Shown: positions 6,574 to 15,010, counted from the first letter of the stretch. The stretch: DNA of 47,713 bases from Anaerolineales bacterium UBA2395 (GCA_002343775.1 DDSH01000001.1:463289-511001), one strand, 5' to 3'. A program made the numbers and translations. The notes: generated by a model not told the origin, from the sequence alone.

Positions 6574-8949
6574 ATGACCTTTCCCAGCATTTCCGCCGAC
6601 AACGTCATCAAGATTTTGCTTTCCCTGAGTCAATATCCAATTTTGAGCCGGCGTATTCGGCACTATATGCGCAAATCCCTGTTCGCGCGCGGCATCATCA
6701 CAAGGTCTGCGTTCGATGCGGAAGCGCGGCAGAAAGCCATCGAGTCGCAGGCGCGCGAAGGATTGCATAATCCTTTTGAAGAGGAGCGGGCAGATGTGTG
6801 GGAGGAGCGCCTGCTGCGTGTCCGCGATTCGCTGACAGATTTTTATTTTGCCTACAACCTGCCGTATGAGGAATTCGAAGATATCGTCCGCCGGATGCTG
6901 GCGGAGCGCGGCAATACCAATGTGGAGTTCATCTGGTTCAACCCTGAGCTTGCCCCGCAGGATATGCTCTTTGAACAGGCGGAAATGATCGAAACCATGC
7001 CGCAGGAGGAACGCCGAAGATATGAAGCGCGGCTTCAGGAACTGAAAGCCGTCCTGATCCGCACTATGATCAGCGACCAGTTGAAATACATCCGGATCGC
7101 ACGTCAATGGTTCAAGGTGGAAGATCTGCGCGATATTCGCATGCGTAAGATCGGCGGCGGGAAGATCGGCGGAAAGGCGGCGGGGATGCTGCTCGCCATG
7201 CGTGTGCTCAAAGAGACGGCGCCGCCTGAGATCCGTAACCGCTTCAGACTCCCCGAATCCTATTACCTTGGTTCCGATGTCTTTTACAACTTCCTGACCT
7301 TCAACAACCTCATCCATTGGAACGACCAAAAGTACAAGACCGAAGACCAAATGCATGCGGACTACCCAACCTTGTGCGACGATTTCGCCAACGGTCAATT
7401 CCCCGCTGAGATCATCGAAAGCCTCGACCAGGTCCTCTTCGGAGCGGGCGACCGCCCCTTGATCGTCCGCTCATCGAGTTTGCTGGAAGATAACTTCGGC
7501 ACCTCGTTTGCCGGGAAGTATGAAAGCATCTTCCTGCCCAATCAGGGCGGGCACGACCAGAAACTATCCGCGTTGACCAAGGCCATTTCGAAGATCTACG
7601 CCAGCGTCCTGAATCCCGATGCGTTGATGTATCGTCATCACAAGGAACTGGCAGATTATGACGAACGCATTGGCATCCTCATCCAGATCGTGGAAGGGGA
7701 AAAAACAGGACGTTATTACTTCCCGCACGCGGCGGGCGTGGCGTTCAGCCGCAACCTGTATCGCTGGTCGCCTCAGATCAAACAGAATGAAGGCTTCCTG
7801 CGACTCGTCTGGGGACTTGGCACCCGCGCAGTGGACATGCTTGCGGATGATTATCCGCGCCTCGTGGCGCTCAGTCATCCGCGTTTGCATTCGTCGTCGG
7901 ATGTCCGCAACATCAAGCGCTACTCCCAGCAGAACGTGGATGTGATCGACCTTGAGGGCAACACCTTTGCAACCATTTCTGCGCGGCAGATTTTAAATCC
8001 GGATTACGAACCGCTGCGTTATATCGCTCAGGTAGAGGAGGAAGGCAGCCTGATCCCGATCCGCTCCCGCCTCGCTCCTCCCGAAAAGATGCTGATCACC
8101 TTCGACGGTTTGCTCGCCCGTACGCCGTTCGCGGCTTCGATGCGCGCCGCGTTGACACTGCTCGAAGCAAACTACGGTTCCCCTGTCGATACCGAATTCA
8201 CGGTGAAGATCATCAACCCCGACGACCAGCCGGAGGTTCAGATCACGCTTTTGCAGTGTCGTCCCCAAAGTCATATTCAGGGTGTGGCAGATGTCCAGAT
8301 CCCATCGGACTTGCAGGATGAAAATATCATCTTTTCGTCGCAGACGATGGTGCCACATGGCGCAGTGGAATCTATTCGCTATGTTCTCTATGTTCCATCC
8401 GAAGGATATTTCAAACTTGAATCGCAGGAGGAACGCACGCAATTGGAACGTGCCATCGGTCAACTTAACTCTGCGCTAAAGGATGAAGTCTTTATTGCGG
8501 TCGGTCCCGGGCGCTGGGGCACATCCACACCGGACCTGGGCGTGCATGTTGCATACAGCGACATCTACAATTCGCGTGCGCTGGTCGAACTTGCCGGTGA
8601 AAAGGTCGGCGCTTCGCCCGAGCCTTCGTTCGGCACACACTTTTTTCAGGATCTGATGGAAGCCAACATTTATCCGCTGGCAGTTTTTCTTGACGATGCG
8701 AATACCATCTTCAAGCGCGAGTTCTTTTACGAAACCCCGAATCATCTGATGGATTACATCTCTATCGAAAACCCGCGTGTGATCGCCGCGCTGAGGCTGA
8801 TCGCTGTAAGCGATTATCGTCCCGGCGCTCATATGGATTTGTTCATGGATGCAAACAAGGGGCGCGCGGTCGCTTTTCTGGTTGGGCAGGTGACACCCAT
8901 CGAAGAGAAAGATGAACCGCTGGGCACAGCGCCATCCGGTTTGGAATAA
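6574..8949 (+). CDS. PEP/pyruvate-binding domain (PPDK_N-like) protein
   Basis: 791 residues. About residues 1-180 are a helical N-terminal region. An ATP-grasp-type PEP/pyruvate-binding domain follows, with GGKIGGKAAGMLLA (near residue 190) and VRSSSLLEDNFGTSFAGKYES (near 300), ending in LLQCRPQSH (near 563), the counterpart of the LQARP ending in PEP synthase. The C-terminal 220 residues contain VGPGRWGTSTPDLGV and are not the phosphohistidine swivel: no TGGxxSHxA motif is visible. The reaction is therefore not that of a complete PPDK or PEP synthase; phosphotransfer to an unknown acceptor is possible. The ribosome site at ATG 6574 is weak, with TATAAA at 6554-6559. Confidence 0.8.
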   Translation: MTFPSISADNVIKILLSLSQYPILSRRIRHYMRKSLFARGIITRSAFDAEARQKAIESQAREGLHNPFEEERADVWEERLLRVRDSLTDFYFAYNLPYEEFEDIVRRMLAERGNTNVEFIWFNPELAPQDMLFEQAEMIETMPQEERRRYEARLQELKAVLIRTMISDQLKYIRIARQWFKVEDLRDIRMRKIGGGKIGGKAAGMLLAMRVLKETAPPEIRNRFRLPESYYLGSDVFYNFLTFNNLIHWNDQKYKTEDQMHADYPTLCDDFANGQFPAEIIESLDQVLFGAGDRPLIVRSSSLLEDNFGTSFAGKYESIFLPNQGGHDQKLSALTKAISKIYASVLNPDALMYRHHKELADYDERIGILIQIVEGEKTGRYYFPHAAGVAFSRNLYRWSPQIKQNEGFLRLVWGLGTRAVDMLADDYPRLVALSHPRLHSSSDVRNIKRYSQQNVDVIDLEGNTFATISARQILNPDYEPLRYIAQVEEEGSLIPIRSRLAPPEKMLITFDGLLARTPFAASMRAALTLLEANYGSPVDTEFTVKIINPDDQPEVQITLLQCRPQSHIQGVADVQIPSDLQDENIIFSSQTMVPHGAVESIRYVLYVPSEGYFKLESQEERTQLERAIGQLNSALKDEVFIAVGPGRWGTSTPDLGVHVAYSDIYNSRALVELAGEKVGASPEPSFGTHFFQDLMEANIYPLAVFLDDANTIFKREFFYETPNHLMDYISIENPRVIAALRLIAVSDYRPGAHMDLFMDANKGRAVAFLVGQVTPIEEKDEPLGTAPSGLE

Positions 8950-8950
8950 A

Positions 8951-8983
8951 AAAATTGGGCGATGACGAGTCGCCCAATTTTTA
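8951..8983. terminator. Bidirectional terminator between convergent genes
   Basis: AAAATTGGGCGA and its complement around a 7-base loop, with A/T tracts on both sides. It separates the plus-strand PPDK-like gene from the minus-strand CPBP gene. Confidence 0.9.
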
Positions 8984-9006
8984 TCTTTTTATACAGAACA
9001 TTTGTT

Positions 9007-9924
9007 CTATATAGTTTTCGCTTCTGGCTCCCCTGTGCCTTTCCCTGTTTCCTCGATCTGATCGTTCACTGGGAAGCGCCTGGTCCAAACAAGCCATGCA
9101 ATGAACAGTATCATGGCGATCCATGCCGTCGGCGCTGCAAGAGTTCCGCCCATTGCCATATCGAATCCCGGCGCAAGGAACAGCACCGGCAGTCCCGCCA
9201 CCGCGTTGACCGATCCATGTGCTAATGCCGCCACCCACGGACTCCTCGTGTTGAGATACATCCACGAAATGATCGCGCCAAGCAACATGCAGAAAACGAT
9301 CATCATGAACACACCAAGGATCGGATAGCCCGGATAGTTGTGTCCCTGCACGATGACGGGTGCATGCCACACGCCCCAAATCAATCCGCTGAGCAACACC
9401 GCCTTCCATTGACCCATCGGCAGCAACTGCGGGAGCAAATATCCGCGCCAGCCCAATTCCTCGCCCAGTGCAAAAATGACGTTGATCAACGGCGCCAGCG
9501 TAAAGGCGGAAACGATCTGAATGAGCACGATCAATCTGACTGGAATTTCGCCGCCGCCCGCGGCAGACTCCATGGCAGTGTTGAGCATCGTAAAGTTCAA
9601 GTCCAATTTTGCAACCCCAAATGCCAGCGTGAATAAACCGCCGATCACCGTCAATACGATGGGCAATAACCATGCCCAAAGATAATAACGTTTGTTTCCC
9701 AGCGTGTTCAAGCGCAGGCTGCTGAATGGTTTTTTCGCCACGAACAAGGTGACGATAATGGCGGCAATGCCTGGTCCCCACATGGCGATTGCCCAAAACC
9801 CCTGATACACCAATTGTTTGGTGATGGGCTCCATGTCACCGAATGCCAGCGGCACCAGGAACAGGATCCACGAGAAGAGAAAAGCGATAATCAAAAACCA
9901 GGTGGTGTTTTTTCTTTCGATCAT
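9007..9924 (-). CDS. CPBP family intramembrane metalloprotease
   Basis: 305 residues with about eight hydrophobic segments. The CPBP/Abi (CAAX protease-like) motifs are all present: EELGWRGYLLPQL (paired Glu and Arg), WGVWHAPVI (His), and HGSVNA (second His and Asn). Members are membrane proteases acting in prenyl-protein processing, bacteriocin self-immunity or signalling; the substrate here is not evident. Start ATG 9924 has GAGGA 5 bases upstream. The short DUF4177 gene starts upstream on the same strand with only 7 bases between, so the two are probably cotranscribed. The C-terminal tail is charged and cytosolic. Confidence 0.88.
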   Translation of the reverse strand: MIERKNTTWFLIIAFLFSWILFLVPLAFGDMEPITKQLVYQGFWAIAMWGPGIAAIIVTLFVAKKPFSSLRLNTLGNKRYYLWAWLLPIVLTVIGGLFTLAFGVAKLDLNFTMLNTAMESAAGGGEIPVRLIVLIQIVSAFTLAPLINVIFALGEELGWRGYLLPQLLPMGQWKAVLLSGLIWGVWHAPVIVQGHNYPGYPILGVFMMIVFCMLLGAIISWMYLNTRSPWVAALAHGSVNAVAGLPVLFLAPGFDMAMGGTLAAPTAWIAMILFIAWLVWTRRFPVNDQIEETGKGTGEPEAKTI

Positions 9925-9931
9925 TTTATCC

Positions 9932-10168
9932 TCATGAGTATTTATATTGCGGCATTGAGCGCTGACGGATCGTCTCGCGGGTCAGCGGACGTTTGGCAAT
10001 GACATTGATCTTATTCTGGTTCTCGAGGATATGCGTGGATACGATCTCCCAGCCTTCCTCGCCCCATTCATTGAGCAGCTGCTCCAGTTCCTCCGCCTTT
10101 ACACCAGACCAAAAAGCGCCCACGGTCTGAACGCGGTATTCCCATTTCGGTAGTTCGTTGTTGTTCAT
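9932..10168 (-). CDS. DUF4177 domain small protein
   Basis: 78 residues. The pattern KWEYRVQ...LEQLLNEWGEEGWEIVS is the signature of the DUF4177 family, small soluble alpha/beta proteins of unknown role. I chose the ATG at 10168, preceded by AAAGGAA. An earlier in-frame start at 10228 would run through the parS palindrome (10181-10196) and gives an implausible N-terminus. It is followed 7 bases later by the CPBP protease gene. Confidence 0.8.
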   Translation of the reverse strand: MNNNELPKWEYRVQTVGAFWSGVKAEELEQLLNEWGEEGWEIVSTHILENQNKINVIAKRPLTRETIRQRSMPQYKYS

Positions 10169-10180
10169 ATCAAGTTCCTT

Positions 10181-10196
10181 TGTTTCACGTGAAACG
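10181..10196. promoter_or_regulatory. parS centromere site (copy 1)
   Basis: TGTTTCACGTGAAACG matches the conserved bacterial parS consensus (TGTTtCACGTGAAACA) at 15 of 16 positions, including the full 14-bp palindrome core. It sits in the short gap before the DUF4177 gene. parS binds ParB/Spo0J to load SMC and segregate the origin region. Confidence 0.88.
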
Positions 10197-10197
10197 A

Positions 10198-10230
10198 ACA
10201 TGCGTAACCCGTTCGTCGGGTCACGCATGT
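10198..10230 (-). terminator. Hairpin after the SdpI-like gene
   Basis: A 14-bp stem (ACATGCGTAACCCG and partner, one wobble) with loop TTCGT. It lies 5 bases after the minus-strand stop of the SdpI-like gene and directly next to parS copy 1. It has no U-tract, so its strength as a terminator is uncertain. Confidence 0.55.
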
Positions 10231-10234
10231 GATG

Positions 10235-10885
10235 TTACGCCTTGGTCTCGTTACGATACAACACGTACGAATAGATTACCAGCGCCAGCGTGGACCCTAT
10301 CAGTGGGACGAATAATAGCCAGAAGGCAAACTCTCCGCCGAGAAAACTTCCAACGATGGCTAAGGCTCCTGAAAGCATGAACAGGACCGAGCCGAGTTGA
10401 TGCGTTTTGTCCCAGACCGTGTCACTGGAGAGTGTCCAGGGAGTCCGAATGCCGATAAAGAAATTGCGCTTTGCCTGCTTCAGCATATAGCCGATGAAGA
10501 AGAACAACACGCCCATGAACGGCAGCATTGCGGCACTCATTTTGAAGTTCTGGTAGCCCAGGCTCCAGGCGATGGTCAGCCCATGCATGTACAGCATGAA
10601 AGCCGAGATGAGCACGATGAACAGGTTGAACGCGCCGCGGAATTGGGCAATGTTCGCCTTGAGCGGGTCGATGTTTGGGATGACGTGGAACAGCCCGAGC
10701 ATCCCCAGAATCACGAGCGGCATCAGGAAAACACCCCAAAATTTGGGCATGTAGCCATCCACCTGGTCGTTCATATTCCAGTGCGAAGCCATTTGCGCAG
10801 GGAGTTGATCCCATAAAAGCAGCCCCGCGATTATAGCGATGGCGATCATCGCCAGAACAAACATGGAGGTAAGTTTGGTTGTCAT
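10235..10885 (-). CDS. SdpI family / DUF1648 membrane protein
   Basis: 216 residues with about six membrane helices. LPAQMASHWNMNDQVDGYMPK near residues 28-48 is the DUF1648 motif, and the later part (KRNFFIGIRTPWTLSSDTVWDKTH) is the classic SdpI-like stretch. In Bacillus subtilis SdpI gives immunity to the SdpC toxin and acts as a signal sink; most homologues are uncharacterised. The gene lies downstream of a slipin and a YtrA-type GntR regulator on the same strand, with parS copy 2 in the short gap. An envelope-stress or immunity role is an inference from that context. Start ATG 10885 has GAAAGG upstream. Confidence 0.87.
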   Translation of the reverse strand: MTTKLTSMFVLAMIAIAIIAGLLLWDQLPAQMASHWNMNDQVDGYMPKFWGVFLMPLVILGMLGLFHVIPNIDPLKANIAQFRGAFNLFIVLISAFMLYMHGLTIAWSLGYQNFKMSAAMLPFMGVLFFFIGYMLKQAKRNFFIGIRTPWTLSSDTVWDKTHQLGSVLFMLSGALAIVGSFLGGEFAFWLLFVPLIGSTLALVIYSYVLYRNETKA

Positions 10886-10903
10886 GTTAATAGCCTTTCG
10901 TTA

Positions 10904-10919
10904 TGTTTCACGTGAAACG
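10904..10919. promoter_or_regulatory. parS centromere site (copy 2)
   Basis: The same 16-mer as copy 1 (TGTTTCACGTGAAACG), 723 bp away. It sits in the 35-bp gap between the slipin stop and the SdpI-like start. Two identical intergenic copies make chance occurrence very unlikely. Confidence 0.88.
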
Positions 10920-10920
10920 G

Positions 10921-11859
10921 TTAACTTTTATTTTCCTTCGGCAGGTTATTTTGCGCCATGGAGACCATGCCGCTGATGCCGCCAAGGTTCATTGTATCCA
11001 CCGCCGAGGACGGAACAATGACCAGCGCGCCCTTTTCCTTCAAGCCTTCGAAGAGCATATTCATCGCGCGCAGGTGCAGGGCGGTCGGGTTGTTTTGGTA
11101 CGCCTTTGAAGCCTCTGCAAATGAGTCTGCGATCTGCTTTTCCGATTCGCCGAGGATCACACGCGCCTGGCGTTCGCGTTCCGCCTGTGCCTGGCGCGAC
11201 ATGGCATCTTCCAGATCCTGCGGGATGACGATGTCGCGGATCTCCACCGACTGCACCGTCACGCCCCAGGGTGTGGTGCGTTCGTCGATGACCGCCTGTA
11301 GTTCCTTGTCGATGGCGCTGCGCCCGACCAGAATATCCGCCAGCATCTTCTTGCCGATAATGTCGCGCAGTGCGGTTTGGGCAGCCCAGTCCACAGCGGC
11401 GCGATAATCTTCCACTTCCAGCGCGGCTTTCTCGGCGTCCCACACCACCCAGAACAGCACGGCATCCACATCCACGGGCACGGTGTCCTTGGTCAATGTC
11501 TTTTGCGCGGCGAACGGAGAGACCATCACACGGTGGTCGATCCATGTTGGCGCAGTCTCGATGATCGGAACGATCCAGAACAGACCGGGTCCCTTCAGAC
11601 CAAGGAATTTACCAAGGCGCAGCACTACCACTTTTTCCCATTGTGACGCAACTTTGATGGCAAATAGAAAGTAGGAACCGATGGACAGCCAAGCGATGAC
11701 CCATATGCCGAGCACGGCGTCGCGAAATCTGCCATCGCCGAGGATCGCGCCTGTAATGGCGATAACAAGGAACACGCCAAACAGTGTGCCTGCAATTGCC
11801 GGGATATGCTGGTCTTCCTTTTTATTTTGAACGAACGATTTGAATAGTCTTGTATTCAT
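10921..11859 (-). CDS. Slipin / stomatin-like SPFH (band 7) protein
   Basis: 312 residues. Two N-terminal membrane segments (about residues 20-42 and 48-68) are followed by the SPFH domain: VVVLRLGKFLGLKGPGLFWIVPIIE, then VPVDVDAVLFWVV, and TTPWGVTVQSVEIRDIVIPQDLEDAMSRQAQAERER, the hallmark stomatin segment. A coiled-coil tail rich in Ala, Glu and Lys comes next. The family forms membrane scaffolds that organise proteases and lipids. An NfeD partner is usual, but none is adjacent here. Start ATG 11859 has AGGAGATG upstream. The GntR gene begins the same-strand run 21 bases upstream. Confidence 0.92.
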   Translation of the reverse strand: MNTRLFKSFVQNKKEDQHIPAIAGTLFGVFLVIAITGAILGDGRFRDAVLGIWVIAWLSIGSYFLFAIKVASQWEKVVVLRLGKFLGLKGPGLFWIVPIIETAPTWIDHRVMVSPFAAQKTLTKDTVPVDVDAVLFWVVWDAEKAALEVEDYRAAVDWAAQTALRDIIGKKMLADILVGRSAIDKELQAVIDERTTPWGVTVQSVEIRDIVIPQDLEDAMSRQAQAERERQARVILGESEKQIADSFAEASKAYQNNPTALHLRAMNMLFEGLKEKGALVIVPSSAVDTMNLGGISGMVSMAQNNLPKENKS

Positions 11860-11880
11860 GGTTGCATCTCCTAAATGTGT

Positions 11881-12300
11881 CTAATCCTGCTCACTGACAT
11901 TCGCTTCTTTCCACGACTTCAAACTGTCTCTCACCATCTGGCTGACTTCACGCTCCGAAAAGCCCAACCGGTATGCCTCGCCGATGAATCTCTGTGTCAG
12001 CGCCGACAGTGACTCCTGCCGCAATCTCTCACTGACTTCGGGCGGCGGAATTTCCGTGATGAATGTGCCGCGTCCTTGCTGTGTGGAAATGATGCGCGCT
12101 TCATCCAATATACGATAGGCACGCGCCACGGTGTTGAAGTTGACCCGTAATTCCAATGCCAGTGCGCGAACAGTTGGGAGTTGGTCTCCGGGTTTCAAAA
12201 TCCCATTTGCCAGCTGGCTTTGTACCTGGTTGACGATCTGGGTGTAAATGGGCAAACCGGAGTGGAAATCGAGTTGAAGGGTGAGTTTCTTTTCAGACAT
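11881..12300 (-). CDS. GntR family transcriptional regulator, YtrA type
   Basis: 139 residues. The winged helix occupies about residues 15-80 (GLPIYTQIVNQVQSQLANGI, LPTVRALALELRVNFNTVARAY, GRGTFI), with only a short C-terminal helical tail. That is the YtrA subfamily layout, which lacks a large ligand domain. YtrA-like repressors usually control the membrane-protein operon they head. Here the slipin and SdpI-like genes follow on the same strand. The upstream region carries three TTGTAT repeats, possible operators. Start ATG 12300 has only a weak GGGAT site. Confidence 0.9.
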   Translation of the reverse strand: MSEKKLTLQLDFHSGLPIYTQIVNQVQSQLANGILKPGDQLPTVRALALELRVNFNTVARAYRILDEARIISTQQGRGTFITEIPPPEVSERLRQESLSALTQRFIGEAYRLGFSEREVSQMVRDSLKSWKEANVSEQD

Positions 12301-12309
12301 GGAAATCCC

Positions 12310-12350
12310 TATAATGTACTAATTGTATCATTGTATATATTGTATAAAAT
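12310..12350. promoter_or_regulatory. AT-rich repeated operator region upstream of the GntR gene
   Basis: TTGTAT occurs at 12323, 12331 and 12340 (spacing 8-9 bases) within a very AT-rich stretch next to the GntR start. It is a likely promoter and autoregulatory site. The exact -10/-35 could not be fixed. Confidence 0.4.
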
Positions 12351-12519
12351 TAAAGGGGTTTTGTCAAGCTGGGTGGCATCCCCTTTCGGCTTGGATTCGA
12401 CCAGAAGCGCTGATGCATCTCCCCGTCTTGAAGGAAACGGATTTACAGTCCTCTTATGATTTGTAAATAGTCCACATGGTAGAATGTAAGCGCGATCAAT
12501 TAAAGGAGTACATATAACA

Positions 12520-13407
12520 ATGGAAGCAAAGACCGGTACCTGGACTGAGAAAAAAGGTTTAGCCCAAATGCTCAAAGGCGGCGTCATCATGGATGTGGTG
12601 AACGCCGAGCAAGCCAAGATTGCGGAAGATGCGGGCGCGTGTGCAGTGATGGCGCTCGAACGTGTGCCTGCTGATATCCGCGCGGATGGCGGCGTGGCGC
12701 GCATGTCGGACCCGGACATGATCTTGAAGATCATGGATGCGGTGTCGATCCCGGTGATGGCGAAGTGCCGCATCGGTCATTTTGTGGAGGCGCAGATTTT
12801 GGAAGCCATTGGCGTGGATTACATCGATGAGTCCGAAGTGCTGACCCCTGCAGATGAAGAACATCATATCTTGAAGCACAACTTCAAAGTGCCATTCGTT
12901 TGCGGATGCCGCAATATCGGTGAGGCATTGCGCCGCATTGGTGAGGGTGCGGCGATGATCCGCACGAAGGGTGAGGCTGGCACGGGCGATGTGGTGGAAG
13001 CCGTGCGCCATGCCCGCACTGTGATGGGTGCGATCCGTCAATTGCAAACGATGGGCGATGAGGAATTGATGACGTTTGCCAAGAACAACGGCGCGCCGTA
13101 TGAACTGGTGAAGGAAACGAAGGAACTCGGACGCATGCCGGTGGTCAATTTTGCGGCAGGCGGTGTGGCGACTCCTGCGGATGCGGCATTGATGATGCAG
13201 CTCGGTGTGGATGGTGTGTTCGTCGGCTCGGGTATCTTCAAATCCGGCGACCCTGCCCGGCGCGCGCAAGCCATCGTCAAGGCGGTGACTCACTATCAAG
13301 ATGCATCCATCCTTGCGGAAGTGAGCAAGAACCTTGGTGAAGCGATGGTGGGACGCAACGTGTCGCAGATGCCTGATGGCGAGAAGATCGCCGGACGTGG
13401 TTGGTAG
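12520..13407 (+). CDS. pdxS: Pyridoxal 5'-phosphate synthase lyase subunit PdxS
   Basis: 295 residues, the standard length. The enzyme makes PLP from ribose 5-phosphate, glyceraldehyde 3-phosphate and ammonia in the deoxyxylulose-independent pathway. Catalytic Lys82 in MAKCRIGH and Lys150 in MIRTKGEAGTGD correspond to Bacillus Lys81 and Lys149. The phosphate-binding FAAGGVATPADAALMMQLG and GVFVGSGIF are intact. Start ATG 12520 has AAAGGAG upstream. pdxT follows 71 bases later, giving the usual 12+12 synthase pair. The remaining genes to 17230 run in the same direction and may share its transcript. Confidence 0.98.
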   Translation: MEAKTGTWTEKKGLAQMLKGGVIMDVVNAEQAKIAEDAGACAVMALERVPADIRADGGVARMSDPDMILKIMDAVSIPVMAKCRIGHFVEAQILEAIGVDYIDESEVLTPADEEHHILKHNFKVPFVCGCRNIGEALRRIGEGAAMIRTKGEAGTGDVVEAVRHARTVMGAIRQLQTMGDEELMTFAKNNGAPYELVKETKELGRMPVVNFAAGGVATPADAALMMQLGVDGVFVGSGIFKSGDPARRAQAIVKAVTHYQDASILAEVSKNLGEAMVGRNVSQMPDGEKIAGRGW

Positions 13408-13426
13408 TTTCTATATTGGATCATTG

Positions 13427-13464
13427 GATATTCGAGAGCGGTTAATGGACTTCTCTCGAATATC
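13427..13464 (+). other. Hairpin between pdxS and pdxT
   Basis: GATATTCGAGAG and its perfect complement, separated by 14 bases. There is no U-tract, so it is more likely an mRNA-stability or attenuation element than a full terminator. Confidence 0.5.
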
Positions 13465-13478
13465 TACTCTCTGCTCTT

Positions 13479-14057
13479 ATGAAAATTGGTGTGCTCGCCC
13501 TGCAGGGCGATTTTTCTGAACATATTTCCATGCTGAAGCGCATCGGCGTTGAAACGGCCGAGGTGCGTTTGCCTGAACAGTTGAACGGTTTGGACGGTCT
13601 CATCATCCCTGGCGGTGAGTCTACGACCATTGGCAAACTGGCGACGGCGTATGGTTTGATGGAACCGCTGCGTGAGTTTGGCAGGAATCACGCCATTTGG
13701 GGGACGTGTGCAGGCGCGATCTTTCTTTCGAACGATGTCGGACGTGACCAGCCTTTGTTGGGTTTGATGGATATTAGAGTCCAGCGTAATGCGTTTGGTC
13801 GGCAGGTCGATTCGTTCGAGACCGATCTTGAGATCGATGAGTTGTTCAAAGCCACGGGTTCGGAACATCCGTATCATGCTGTTTTTATCCGTGCGCCGAT
13901 CATTGAATCGGTGGGCGGAACGGTAAAGGTGTTGAGCGCGTTGGAAGATGGGCGCATCGTTGCGGCGCAGGAAGGTCATCTGCTTGCGACCTCGTTCCAT
14001 CCTGAATTGACGAGCGATACGCGCTTTCACGAATACTTTATTTCGCTGGCATCGTAA
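13479..14057 (+). CDS. pdxT: Pyridoxal 5'-phosphate synthase glutaminase subunit PdxT
   Basis: 192 residues, a class I glutamine amidotransferase that hydrolyses glutamine and passes ammonia to PdxS. The start MKIGVLALQGDFSEH is diagnostic. The oxyanion motif is LIIPGGEST, the nucleophile is Cys77 in WGTCAGAI, and the His174/Glu176 pair lies in SFHPELT. The triad is complete. Start ATG 13479 lies just after a strong hairpin and has no clear ribosome site. Confidence 0.97.
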   Translation: MKIGVLALQGDFSEHISMLKRIGVETAEVRLPEQLNGLDGLIIPGGESTTIGKLATAYGLMEPLREFGRNHAIWGTCAGAIFLSNDVGRDQPLLGLMDIRVQRNAFGRQVDSFETDLEIDELFKATGSEHPYHAVFIRAPIIESVGGTVKVLSALEDGRIVAAQEGHLLATSFHPELTSDTRFHEYFISLAS

Positions 14058-14060
14058 AGT

Positions 14061-14080
14061 GGGGCGCGGATATCGCGCCC
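14061..14080 (+). other. Small GC-rich hairpin after pdxT
   Basis: GGGCGCG and CGCGCCC with loop GATAT, 4 bases after the pdxT stop and 13 before the next start. Weak U-tract, so a leaky terminator or processing signal at most. Confidence 0.45.
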
Positions 14081-14092
14081 TTATGATTTGAT

Positions 14093-15010
14093 ATGTCCAT
14101 TCGACCGCTTGACCTGCTCGACCTCCCCACGATTGCCCGCTATCGAAACGACGTGTTGACCCTCGATAGTGCGCGTGCGTTGACGCGCGGGCATCCGCTG
14201 GGGGCGATGGGATTGCTGGCATACATCAACCCGGCACGGCATTTGTATGCTGCGATCCGCAATACCGATGGGACGCCCATCCTTGGCGGGGTGATTCATT
14301 CACGCGGCGATACATATGCCAAACTGTTGTATCTTGCGCCGTCGACCAATATGGGCAACCCGCATCTGCCTGCGTTGATCGAGCATCTTTCCGCGCAGGC
14401 GGGGGAATGGCAGGCGGTGCATGTCATTGCGGAAGTGGACGAGAGCAGCGATGTCTTCCCAGCTTTGCGCACGGCGGGGTTTTCCGTCTATGCGTGGCAA
14501 AGGGTTTGGGATGTGAGTCTGCTTGAGAAAACAGAATCAGGCTCCGGGTCCGATTGGAAGCGCATGAGGTCGGTGGACCTGCCTGCGGCGCAGAATCTAC
14601 ATTATCAGATCGTGCCGCAGTTGCTGCATCCCATTGAACCTGCTCCCAAACGACCGGATGGATTCATCCATGCTGAGGTGCGTTGTTTTGCAAGCGTTTC
14701 TTATGGCGTGTACGGCATTGTACTGACGCCGTTGATCCTGCCGGATGAAGGTGATGTGAGCGGGAAGATCGTTTCACTGGTTTCGAGTTTGTCCGACCGA
14801 AACGGGCGCCCTGTTTATTTGAATGTCCGTTCGTATCAAGCCTGGCTGGAGCCGGTGCTGGAAGATCTGGGTGCAAAGGCTTCGCAACGCCAGGCGGTGA
14901 TGGTGAAACATCTGGCGCGGCTGGTGAAGGACGGTCAACCTGCGCGCGTGGTGCCTGCCAATGCGGGCGTTCAGCCGACCCAAATGAGTAGAATCGATGT
15001 GGATGAGTAG
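14093..15010 (+). CDS. Hypothetical protein with two GNAT-like domains
   Basis: 305 residues. The N-terminus IRPLDLLDLPTIARYRND looks like the beta1-alpha1 start of a GNAT acetyltransferase. A second similar opening occurs near residue 157 (WKRMRSVDLPAAQNLHYQIV), suggesting a tandem pair of GNAT folds. The acetyl-CoA-binding Q/RxxGxG/A signature is not obvious in either half, so activity is doubtful. The start 35 bases after pdxT and the 8-base overlap with the next gene suggest operon membership. No specific function assigned. Confidence 0.5.
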   Translation: MSIRPLDLLDLPTIARYRNDVLTLDSARALTRGHPLGAMGLLAYINPARHLYAAIRNTDGTPILGGVIHSRGDTYAKLLYLAPSTNMGNPHLPALIEHLSAQAGEWQAVHVIAEVDESSDVFPALRTAGFSVYAWQRVWDVSLLEKTESGSGSDWKRMRSVDLPAAQNLHYQIVPQLLHPIEPAPKRPDGFIHAEVRCFASVSYGVYGIVLTPLILPDEGDVSGKIVSLVSSLSDRNGRPVYLNVRSYQAWLEPVLEDLGAKASQRQAVMVKHLARLVKDGQPARVVPANAGVQPTQMSRIDVDE

